Positions 7,277 to 12,622 of a stretch of 12,622 bases of DNA are shown here, in pieces. Below the pieces are notes generated by a model, which made no database searches, was not told the origin of the DNA, and saw nothing but the letters and a program-made list of their open reading frames with translations. How positions within the stretch are numbered: position 1 is the stretch's first letter; each line of letters starts with the position of its first letter. Source of the stretch: Clostridia bacterium (GTDB lineage Bacteria; Bacillota_A; Clostridia; Oscillospirales; CAG-272); assembly GCA_017462445.1 (NCBI GenBank), contig JAFTRB010000092.1, forward strand, positions 1-12,622, read 5' to 3'. The position numbers and the translations under genes were made by a program.

Positions 7277-7305
7277 TTGGCTTTCATTCATTATTTAATT
7301 ATAAT
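7277..7305 (+). promoter_or_regulatory. Promoter of the Na+/phosphate cotransporter gene
   Basis: TTGGCT (7277-7282), a 17-base spacer and a perfect TATAAT (7300-7305) are present. The weak -35 next to TTAACA repeats suggests an activator-dependent promoter. Transcription would start near 7312, about 41 bases before the ATG. Confidence 0.7.
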
Positions 7306-7352
7306 TTTGCGTAAGACTGATAAATGAAACATATTTTGAAAGGATAGCTCCT

Positions 7353-9152
7353 ATGAATACAACTTTTAGCTTTATGCTTGAGGCGGGTAGCTTTGGATTT
7401 GGAAATGTGCTGTCTCTGCTATGTGGACTTGCCCTCTTCCTCTACGGAATGGATGTAATGGGCGACTCGCTGAAGAAGAGCGCGGGCTCATCCCTTAAGG
7501 CAATCCTGGGCAAGATGACATCAAACCCCGTGTCCGGCTTTCTCTTGGGACTTGTAGTTACCGCGGTAATCCAGTCCTCCTCGGCTACCACCGTTATGGT
7601 TGTCGGATTTGTTAACTCGGGTACAATGACGCTCCTTCAGGCGGTTGGCGTAATTATCGGCGCGAATGTCGGTACAGCTGTTACCGCTTGGCTCACCGCT
7701 CTCAACGGCCTTGGCGAAATGGATTCTGCCACTGCCGGAATTCTTAGCGCGCTTAAGCCCGACTCCTGGATGCCTATCCTTGCGGTTATCGGTATCTGCC
7801 TGGTAATGTTCTCCAAGCGTGGAAAGAAGAAGGATGTCGGCGCAATTCTTTTGGGCTTTGCCGTGCTTATGGTCGGCATGAGCATGATGAGCGATGCGGT
7901 CAGCAGCCTTAAGGATAACGATGACTTCAAGAATATTCTTCTGATGTTTGAAAACCCCATCCTCGGCGTGCTTGCAGGTCTTGTTCTTACCGCAATTGTA
8001 CAGTCCTCCTCCGCCTCTGTCGGTATTCTCCAGTCCCTGACGGTTACGGGAGCAATTACTTACGGCGCGGCAATTCCCATCGTTATGGGACAGAACATCG
8101 GTACCTGCGTTACCGCTATGCTTTCCTCGATCGGAGCAAACAAGAACGGTAAGCGAGCGGCGCTTGTTCACCTTTATTTCAATATCATAGGCGTTGTGCT
8201 TGTGCTTGCCCTTTACTATCTGCTTGATGCCATTATTGGCTTTGGTCTTAATAAACTGCCAATTGATATGTGGGGCGTTGCTCTGGTACACACTGTGTTT
8301 AAGCTTATCTGCGTTGCCCTTATCGCGCCCTTCTACAAGCTGCTTGCAAAGCTGGCTGTGCTTACAATCAAGGATAGCAAGGATGACAGGGAGACCACAA
8401 ACCTCCTTGACGAGCGTCTGCTTGAGACTCCTGCGGTTGCCGTTGAGCGCGCTACCCAGGTTGCATACACCATGGCAGAGCTGTCGGGCAAGGCGCTGAC
8501 CGACGCGATATCCCTCTTTACCAACTATGACCCCAAGGTTGCGGATGCTGTTCGTGACTTGGAGGCAAAGGTCGATACCTTTGAGGACTCGCTTGGCGCA
8601 TATCTTGTTAAGGTTTCCGCCTGCCAGCTTGACCAGCGCGACTCCGAGCAGGTAACAAAGCTCCTTCATATAATAGGCGATTATGAGCGCATCTCCGACC
8701 ACGCGGTCAACATCGTTGAGTCGGCAGAGGAAATAAGAGAGAAGAAGATCAGCTTCTCCTCGGAGGCACAGCGCGAGCTTGCGGTTCTGCGCGCGGCAGT
8801 GCTGGAGATTGTCGAGATTACCCGTGATGCCTTTATAAACAACGACCTTGCAAGAGCGCAGGAGGTCGAGCCTCTGGAGCAGGTTGTTGACGAATTGCGT
8901 GACAAGATCAGGCTCAACCACATTCTCCGCCTGCAGAAGAGCGAATGCACCATAGAGCATGGCTTCGTTCTCTCCGACCTGCTTACCAACTTCGAGCGTG
9001 TTGCAGACCACTGCTCCAACATCGGTGGCTGCGTCATCGAAATCTCCGCCTTCGACACTCTTGAGATGCACAAGTATCTCTCCGAGATTAAGAAGGGAAG
9101 CGAGAACTTCGAGCAGAAGTATCAGGTTTACGCCGCAAAATACAGCATTTAA
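7353..9152 (+). CDS. Na+/phosphate cotransporter with PhoU-like C-terminal domain (NptA family)
   Basis: This inner-membrane symporter of 599 residues imports phosphate with Na+. The N-terminal half (about 12-345) is built from two inverted Na/Pi-cotransporter repeats carrying the signature QSSSATTVM (74-82) and QSSSASVGI (217-225), each followed by a GxNxGTxVTA stretch (GANVGTAVTA and GQNIGTCVTA). The C-terminal half (about 370-590) is soluble, helical and PhoU-like, with repeated E-x-x-D rich helices such as IGDYERISDHAVNI and LTNFERVADHCSNIGG. This fusion is the common bacterial form. AAAGGA at 7338-7343 sets the start. The gene follows the two-component pair by 131 bases, with its own promoter and possible PhoP sites, and ends at a clear terminator. 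It could use the Na+ gradient maintained by pumps such as the decarboxylase at the window start. Confidence 0.95.
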   Translation: MNTTFSFMLEAGSFGFGNVLSLLCGLALFLYGMDVMGDSLKKSAGSSLKAILGKMTSNPVSGFLLGLVVTAVIQSSSATTVMVVGFVNSGTMTLLQAVGVIIGANVGTAVTAWLTALNGLGEMDSATAGILSALKPDSWMPILAVIGICLVMFSKRGKKKDVGAILLGFAVLMVGMSMMSDAVSSLKDNDDFKNILLMFENPILGVLAGLVLTAIVQSSSASVGILQSLTVTGAITYGAAIPIVMGQNIGTCVTAMLSSIGANKNGKRAALVHLYFNIIGVVLVLALYYLLDAIIGFGLNKLPIDMWGVALVHTVFKLICVALIAPFYKLLAKLAVLTIKDSKDDRETTNLLDERLLETPAVAVERATQVAYTMAELSGKALTDAISLFTNYDPKVADAVRDLEAKVDTFEDSLGAYLVKVSACQLDQRDSEQVTKLLHIIGDYERISDHAVNIVESAEEIREKKISFSSEAQRELAVLRAAVLEIVEITRDAFINNDLARAQEVEPLEQVVDELRDKIRLNHILRLQKSECTIEHGFVLSDLLTNFERVADHCSNIGGCVIEISAFDTLEMHKYLSEIKKGSENFEQKYQVYAAKYSI

Positions 9153-9159
9153 TTATTCA

Positions 9160-9188
9160 GCCATCCTCGCTCTTCGGGGATGGCTTTT
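9160..9188 (+). terminator. Rho-independent terminator of the cotransporter gene
   Basis: GCCATCC (9160-9166) pairs with GGATGGC (9178-9184), extended by three more pairs (one G-U) around a CTCTT loop, and TTTT follows (9185-9188). It lies eight bases after the stop codon. Bases 9189-9300 beyond it show nothing I can assign. Confidence 0.85.
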
Positions 9189-9300
9189 GTAATACGGAAA
9201 CGAGCATTATAAAGAGCGCAAGAGGTGCCTATTCATATTAGACAAGCGGAAGAGAAAAAATTGTGCAAGCATACAAAAACACATAGGTGCGGTATTTTTA

Positions 9301-9328
9301 TTGACAGTAAAATATTTTTTGCTATACT
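9301..9328 (+). promoter_or_regulatory. Upstream promoter of the met operon
   Basis: TTGACA (9301-9306), a 16-base spacer and TATACT (9323-9328) are present. The consensus -35 and near-consensus -10 would start transcription near 9335, giving a longer T-box leader than the proximal promoter. Confidence 0.6.
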
Positions 9329-9361
9329 CGCGCATTACTGTATATTACCACAATAAATATC

Positions 9362-9390
9362 TTGACAAAATAAAATTATTGTGCTAAAAT
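9362..9390 (+). promoter_or_regulatory. Proximal promoter of the met operon
   Basis: TTGACA (9362-9367), a 17-base spacer and TAAAAT (9385-9390) are preceded by TGC, an extended -10. Transcription would start near 9397, just before stem I of the T-box, the usual position for T-box leaders. Confidence 0.8.
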
Positions 9391-9396
9391 CTTTAC

Positions 9397-9640
9397 TAAA
9401 GACGGTGACGGAGAGGGAATTACCGAGGCATTGCAGAGAGCTGCCCCCAGGCTGCGAGGGCGGTATGTGTAGGCAATATCCTATGGCTCCTGAGTTTGGT
9501 GCTCGATATGTAGGGCATCACGCAGAAGTGCGTTAAGGCTTTGTGAGGTGGCATCCCTCGGGATGCAAATTGAGTGGTACCGCGGATGACTTTTGTCGCT
9601 CGTCTCAATGCTTGGGATGGGTGGCTTTTATTTTTTATTT
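9397..9640 (+). promoter_or_regulatory. T-box riboswitch leader, methionine-type specifier, transcriptional
   Basis: The T-box core TGGTACC (9575-9581) within TTGAGTGGTACCGCGG is diagnostic; it pairs with the free acceptor end of uncharged tRNA. Stem I can be traced by GGAG/CTCC (9410-9413 with 9487-9490), ATTGC/GCAAT and an apical GCTGCC/GGCGGT pairing around the conserved CAGAGAGC segment. ATG at 9483-9485, followed by G, sits on the 3' side of the internal loop where the specifier belongs and would select tRNA-Met. Further hairpins lie at 9497-9520, 9521-9532 and 9551-9566 (stem III, GCATCC/GGATGC). The antiterminator is ATTGAG (9569-9574) paired with CTCAAT (9604-9609), the TGGTACC bulge, and a second helix 9582-9590 with 9595-9603. 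It is mutually exclusive with the terminator. Uncharged tRNA-Met should switch on metY and metA. Confidence 0.93.
9595..9640 (+). terminator. T-box-controlled intrinsic terminator
   Basis: Bases 9595-9608 pair with 9612-9625 over 14 contiguous positions, several of them G-U, around a TGC loop, followed by TTTTATTTTTTATTT from 9626. The left arm overlaps the 3' side of the antiterminator, so only one of the two structures can form. The T-rich run continues to about 9648, just before the metY ribosome binding site. Confidence 0.85.
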
Positions 9641-9659
9641 TTGTTTTTGGAGGGATATT

Positions 9660-10961
9660 ATGTCCGAGAATTTTGAGAGAAAAGTAAGCATTGAAACAAC
9701 CTGCGTGCAGGGTGGCTATTCCCCCGCCTCCGGTGAGCCGAGGCAGATTCCTATTATTCAGTCCACAACCTTCAAGTATTCGACAAGCGAGGATATGGGC
9801 AAGCTCTTTGACCTTGAGGCATCGGGCTATTTCTACTCCCGTCTGCAGAATCCCACCTGTGACACGGTAGCTGCCCGAATCTGCGCTCTGGAGGGCGGTA
9901 CGGCGGCTATGCTGACCTCCTCGGGTCAGGCGGCAAACTTCTTTGCCGTGTTCAACATTGCCTCCGCAGGCGACCACGTGGTTGCATCCTCGGCAATTTA
10001 CGGTGGCTCCTACAACCTCTTTGCGGTTACGATGAAGAGAATGGGCATTGACTTTACCTTCGTTTCCCCCGACTCCACCGAGGAGGAGCTGAATGCGGCC
10101 TTCCGCCCCAATACCAAGGCTGTCTTTGGCGAGACTATTGCAAATCCCGCGCTTAATGTTCTTGATATTGAGCTGTTTGCCAAGGTTGCCCACGCCCACG
10201 GAGTTCCGCTTATCGTGGATAACACCTTTGCTACCCCCATCAACTGCCGTCCCTTTGAGTGGGGCGCTGACATAGTCACTCACTCCACAACAAAGTATAT
10301 GGACGGTCACGGCTCGGCTGTCGGCGGCTGTATCGTCGACTCGGGCAAATTTGACTGGAGACTCCACGCGGATAAGTTCCCCGGGCTCTGCACCCCCGAT
10401 GACAGCTATCACGGTGTCACCTATGTGGAGCGATTTGGCGTTGAGGGCGCATTTATAACCAAGGCTACCGCCCAGCTTATGCGCGACTTTGGCTGCACCC
10501 AGTCCCCACAGAGCGCCTTCCTTCTCGGCCTCGGTCTTGAGAGCCTGCATGTAAGAATGGAGCGCCATTGCGAGAATGCCCTGGCGGTTGCCGAGTTCCT
10601 GAAGAGCCATCCCAATGTTACCTGGGTAAGATATCCCTCGCTTGAGGGCGACAAGTATTACGGTCTTGCCAAGAAGTACATGCCCCGTGGCTCCTGCGGA
10701 GTTATCAGCTTTGGCGTCAAGGGCGGCAGACGGGCGGCAGAGACCTTTATGAAGAATATGAAGCTTGGCGCAATAGAGACGCATGTTGCCGATGCGCGCA
10801 CCTGTTGCCTCCACCCCGCATCCGCTACTCACAGGCAGATGAATGACGAGGAGCTTGCGGCAGCGGGAGTTGGCGCGGACCTTATCCGCTACTCCTGCGG
10901 TATCGAGAACAAGGATGACCTTATTGCCGATCTTCGCCAGGCTCTTGAAAGTATAAGCTGA
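9660..10961 (+). CDS. metY: O-acetylhomoserine sulfhydrylase (aminocarboxypropyltransferase)
   Basis: This cytoplasmic PLP enzyme makes homocysteine directly from O-acetylhomoserine and sulfide. The 433 residues are typical for MetY, which is longer than cystathionine gamma-synthases (about 380). Family marks include the early TTCVQGGYSP and PIIQSTTFKY stretches, the YSRLQNPT segment, SSGQAA and VDNTFATP. The PLP-binding lysine is K212 in HSTTKYMDGHG, and the C-terminal substrate-binding segment has the IRYSCGIE(N)xDD form. GGAGGG at 9649-9654 sets the start at 9660. The frame is open upstream to 9543, but that stretch is the T-box and terminator and cannot be the start. It is the first gene of an operon with metA, 13 bases downstream. 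Confidence 0.95.
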   Translation: MSENFERKVSIETTCVQGGYSPASGEPRQIPIIQSTTFKYSTSEDMGKLFDLEASGYFYSRLQNPTCDTVAARICALEGGTAAMLTSSGQAANFFAVFNIASAGDHVVASSAIYGGSYNLFAVTMKRMGIDFTFVSPDSTEEELNAAFRPNTKAVFGETIANPALNVLDIELFAKVAHAHGVPLIVDNTFATPINCRPFEWGADIVTHSTTKYMDGHGSAVGGCIVDSGKFDWRLHADKFPGLCTPDDSYHGVTYVERFGVEGAFITKATAQLMRDFGCTQSPQSAFLLGLGLESLHVRMERHCENALAVAEFLKSHPNVTWVRYPSLEGDKYYGLAKKYMPRGSCGVISFGVKGGRRAAETFMKNMKLGAIETHVADARTCCLHPASATHRQMNDEELAAAGVGADLIRYSCGIENKDDLIADLRQALESIS

Positions 10962-10974
10962 TTAGGAGAAAAAG

Positions 10975-11904
10975 ATGCCGATCAAGATACCTAATGAATT
11001 GCCTGCGGTCAGGATATTGGAGAAGGAAAACATCTTCGTTATGACCGAAACACGGGCTATTACCCAGGATATCCGACCTCTTAAAATTTTAATTCTGAAC
11101 CTTATGCCCACCAAGATAGATACCGAGACACAGCTCTCGCGGCTGCTTGGAAACACCCCCCTGCAGGTGGAGATAGAGCTTATCCACACCGCAACTCACA
11201 AGTCCAAGAACACCTCCGAGGAGCATCTTCTGGCGTTTTACAAGGAGTTTGCCGATGTCAGGGATTTGTACTATGACGGTATGATAATCACCGGCGCGCC
11301 CGTGGAGAAGATGGAGTTTGAGGAGGTGGAATACTGGGAGGAGCTTTCCGAGATTATGGAGTGGAGCAAGACCCATGTGCAAAGCACCCTCCACATATGC
11401 TGGGGCGCGCAGGCAGGGCTTTATTACCACTACGGAATACAGAAGCACGAAATGGGCGAGAAGCTCTCCGGCATCTACCCCCATACCGTGGAGTACAAGC
11501 GCTCTATTCTGTTCCGTGGCTTCGACGATGTTTTCTATGTTCCACATTCAAGATATACCACCGTTTTAAGGGAGGATATCGAAAGGGTGGAGGGGCTTCG
11601 CATACTCGCCTCCTCCGAGAAGGCGGGCATCTATGCGGTTATGACCCCGGGCGGCAGACAGGTGTTCCTCACAGGTCACTCGGAGTACGATGCCGACACG
11701 CTTGAGAGGGAGTATTTAAGAGATAAGAAGGCGGGAATTAATCCTCGCGTTCCCGAGAATTATTATCCGAATGATGATGACACACAGCGCCCGCTTATCA
11801 CCTGGCGCGCTCACGCAACCCTTCTTTTTACAAATTGGTTGAATTATTTTGTATATCAGACCACGCCCTTTGACATAATGAAGATACAGGATGACAAGAG
11901 CTAG
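10975..11904 (+). CDS. metA: Homoserine O-acetyltransferase (MetA family)
   Basis: The product acylates the hydroxyl of homoserine, the first committed step of methionine synthesis. The 309 residues match the MetA family closely from the start ([12 protein letters not shown]). The catalytic Cys142 is in HICWGAQAG, and His235 and Glu237 (TGHSEYD) complete the triad. Residue 111, in GAPVEK, is Glu. Published work on the Bacillus cereus enzyme links Glu111 to acetyl-CoA use, whereas succinyl-specific E. coli MetA has Gly at this position. The acetyl assignment therefore rests on this residue and on the adjacent metY, which consumes O-acetylhomoserine. AGGAGA just upstream gives the ribosome binding site. 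Transcription comes from the T-box promoter region, and no clear terminator follows before the next small gene. Confidence 0.95.
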   Translation: MPIKIPNELPAVRILEKENIFVMTETRAITQDIRPLKILILNLMPTKIDTETQLSRLLGNTPLQVEIELIHTATHKSKNTSEEHLLAFYKEFADVRDLYYDGMIITGAPVEKMEFEEVEYWEELSEIMEWSKTHVQSTLHICWGAQAGLYYHYGIQKHEMGEKLSGIYPHTVEYKRSILFRGFDDVFYVPHSRYTTVLREDIERVEGLRILASSEKAGIYAVMTPGGRQVFLTGHSEYDADTLEREYLRDKKAGINPRVPENYYPNDDDTQRPLITWRAHATLLFTNWLNYFVYQTTPFDIMKIQDDKS

Positions 11905-11967
11905 AAAAAAGCAATTTATTCTCCCCCTGGGGTGAGATAAAAATAAGAATGAAGAAAGGATAAAAGA

Positions 11968-12198
11968 ATGAAGAAAATCATTTGCAAGGTAGAATACGAT
12001 ACCGAGACCTCCACCGTGGTCAAGAAGGTTACCGAGGGCTACTACGGCGACCCCTGTGGCTACGAGGAGACTCTTTATGTGACAGCTGATGGCAAGTACT
12101 TCCTCTACACCGCAGGCGGTGAGGAGTCCAAGTACACCACCGAGGGCATCAAGAGAATGTCCAAGGCTGCAGCCGAGAAGTGGCTCGCAGAGAACTAA
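11968..12198 (+). CDS. Small conserved-looking protein of unknown function (76 aa)
   Basis: I cannot assign a function. The 76 residues begin MKKIICKVEYDTETST, continue with a glycine/tyrosine-rich middle (GYYGDPCGYEE), then an ETLYVTADGKYFLYTAGGEESKY-like core, and end in a Lys/Ala-rich helix (about 58-76). No signal peptide or membrane segment is visible. The pattern of a YDT..T start, an E-x-LY strand, a GKYFLY-x-x-GG strand and a final KxW helix resembles small uncharacterised proteins I have seen in Bacillota genomes, from memory only. AAAGGA at about 11955-11960 precedes the ATG by seven bases. Codon use matches the neighbours. It begins 63 bases after metA with no good terminator between, and ends at a very strong terminator, so it may be cotranscribed with the met genes. 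Confidence 0.8.
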   Translation: MKKIICKVEYDTETSTVVKKVTEGYYGDPCGYEETLYVTADGKYFLYTAGGEESKYTTEGIKRMSKAAAEKWLAEN

Positions 12199-12205
12199 AA
12201 AATCA

Positions 12206-12255
12206 ACACGCCCCACGGCTTTTCCGTTTTTACGGTGCCGTGGGGCGTGTTTTTT
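12206..12255 (+). terminator. Strong rho-independent terminator
   Basis: ACACGCCCCACGGC (12206-12219) pairs perfectly over 14 positions with 12237-12250. A further CCG/CGG pairing lies inside the loop, and TTTTTT follows. It ends the metY-metA-small-protein block and also shields that block from the adjacent insertion element. Confidence 0.95.
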
Positions 12256-12265
12256 GTAAAACGAA

Positions 12266-12288
12266 AACCACGCGATAGTCGCGTGGTT
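12266..12288 (+). repeat. Left-end subterminal hairpin of the IS200/IS605 element
   Basis: AACCACGCGA (12266-12275) and TCGCGTGGTT (12279-12288) form a perfect 10-base-pair stem with a TAG loop. Its place upstream of tnpA fits the TnpA-recognised left-end palindrome. No T-tract follows, so it is not an ordinary terminator. Confidence 0.7.
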
Positions 12289-12315
12289 CAAAAGAGGTTA
12301 ACCGATGAGAAAAAA

Positions 12316-12377
12316 TCCTCCAAATATGTTATAATAAGTTAGACCTGCCAGTCAAACCAAAAAACATATAAGGAGGA
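12316..12377 (+). promoter_or_regulatory. Read-through hairpin that can hide the tnpA ribosome binding site
   Basis: TCCTCC-AA-ATATGTT (12316-12330) is complementary to AACATAT-AA-GGAGGA (12363-12377): seven pairs, an AA/AA internal loop, then six pairs covering the tnpA Shine-Dalgarno sequence. The left arm ends where the presumed -10 begins, so only transcripts entering from upstream would carry it. Confidence 0.6.
12327..12335 (+). promoter_or_regulatory. Extended -10 promoter of tnpA
   Basis: TGTTATAAT is a perfect extended -10 (TGn plus TATAAT at 12330-12335). No convincing -35 stands at the right distance. Transcription would start near 12342, about 43 bases before the tnpA start. Confidence 0.5.
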
Positions 12378-12384
12378 AATATCT

Positions 12385-12622
12385 ATGAAAGATGTGCCCA
12401 TAGACAATAATAGTTTAGCACATACGAGTTGGAATTGCAAGTACCACATAGTATTTGCGCCAAAATATAGACGGAAAGTATTTTTTGGAGAGAAGCGACT
12501 AGAGATAAGAGAAATATTGCGGCAGCTGTGCCAATGGAAAGGTGTAGAAATAATCGAAGGCGAGGTTTGTCCAGACCATATACATATGCTGGTCAGCATC
12601 CCGCCCCAAATGAGCGTTTCGG
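12385..12622 (+). CDS. tnpA: IS200/IS605-family transposase TnpA (partial, C-terminus off window)
   Basis: This is the HUH (Y1) single-strand transposase that cuts and rejoins the element's ends. The 79 visible residues contain the family hallmarks HTSWNCKYHIVFAPKYRRKVF (about 13-33) and the metal-binding HUH motif HIH (65-67) in CPDHIHMLVSIPP. The catalytic Tyr, which comes later in the protein, is beyond the window. Full-length members have about 130-155 residues. The start ATG at 12385 follows AGGAGG at 12371-12376. The frame is intact as far as it can be read. Confidence 0.93.
   Translation, partial: MKDVPIDNNSLAHTSWNCKYHIVFAPKYRRKVFFGEKRLEIREILRQLCQWKGVEIIEGEVCPDHIHMLVSIPPQMSVS

Larger units (their letters stand above)
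12262..12622 (+). mobile_element. IS200/IS605-family element, left part (runs off window)
   Basis: The element is recognised by the TnpA gene that starts at 12385 and by the subterminal hairpin at 12266-12288. Elements of this family lack terminal inverted repeats and move as single strands between imperfect palindromes. The exact left boundary is not visible without the right end or an empty site; it should lie between the terminator at 12255 and the hairpin. Whether an accessory tnpB follows cannot be seen. Confidence 0.8.

Noticed and set aside
7521..9071. Long minus-strand open frame (516 codons) opposite the cotransporter
   Set aside because: It lies entirely within a clearly recognisable NptA-family gene. 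Its predicted protein is low in recognisable motifs, has an odd His/Lys/Arg-rich composition, and has no ribosome binding site. It is a shadow of the codon bias of the real gene.
9543..9659. Upstream start for metY
   Set aside because: This stretch is stem III, the antiterminator and the terminator of the T-box. ATG 9660 has a strong ribosome binding site.
9397..9659. SAM riboswitch as the control of the met genes
   Set aside because: The TGGTACCGCGG core and the antiterminator/terminator pair fit a T-box; I saw no SAM-riboswitch core.
9420..10832. Long minus-strand open frame (470 codons) opposite metY and the T-box
   Set aside because: It runs through both a structured RNA leader and metY, has no ribosome binding site and no recognisable domain.
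11921..11936. C/G-rich inverted repeat after metA as a terminator
   Set aside because: The stem has a mismatch, a tiny loop and no T-tract after it.
1..12622. CRISPR array, tRNA, rRNA or defence cluster
   Set aside because: No regularly spaced direct repeats, cloverleaf genes, rRNA segments or defence-family proteins were seen in the window.

Overview
This window most likely comes from an anaerobic Bacillota genome of the class Clostridia. The evidence is strong AGGAGG-type ribosome binding sites, sigma-A-type promoters (TTGAAT or TTGACA with TATAAT), a T-box leader, a desulfoferrodoxin-type superoxide reductase, a Na+-pumping decarboxylase subunit, and AT-rich intergenic gaps between genes of moderate GC. 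The genus cannot be fixed from the sequence alone.

Layout. Bases 1-911 (minus) hold the N-terminal 303 residues of the membrane beta subunit of a sodium-translocating decarboxylase. A short divergent gap leads to a cardiolipin synthase (1104-2645, plus) and a desulfoferrodoxin (2744-3142, plus). A two-way terminator separates the latter from a convergent MgtC/SapB-family membrane protein (3244-3945, minus). A second divergent gap carries back-to-back promoters and opens an HD-domain phosphohydrolase (4144-4797). This is followed by a PhoP/PhoR-type two-component pair (4874-5545 and 5548-7221) and a Na+/phosphate cotransporter with a PhoU-like tail (7353-9152). TTAACA-type half-sites lie directly upstream of the cotransporter promoter, so the pair and the transporter form a plausible phosphate-response module.

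A 507-base gap follows. It holds a terminator, two good promoters and a complete T-box leader whose specifier reads as AUG (Met). The leader controls metY (9660-10961) and metA (10975-11904), the acetyl route from homoserine to homocysteine. MetA carries Glu111, the residue that marks acetyl-CoA-specific enzymes, which agrees with a partner that uses O-acetylhomoserine. A 76-residue protein of unknown function (11968-12198) and a very strong terminator end this block.

The window closes in the left end of an IS200/IS605-family element: a perfect subterminal hairpin and the first 79 residues of a TnpA HUH transposase. The tnpA ribosome binding site can be sealed by an upstream complementary sequence that lies outside the transcript expected from the element's own promoter, an arrangement that would silence read-through transcripts.

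The window is mostly well-known core metabolism and regulation. I saw no new multi-gene defence or biosynthetic system. The points most worth a second look are regulatory: the T-box details, the putative Pho sites, and the two ribosome-binding-site sequestering hairpins.
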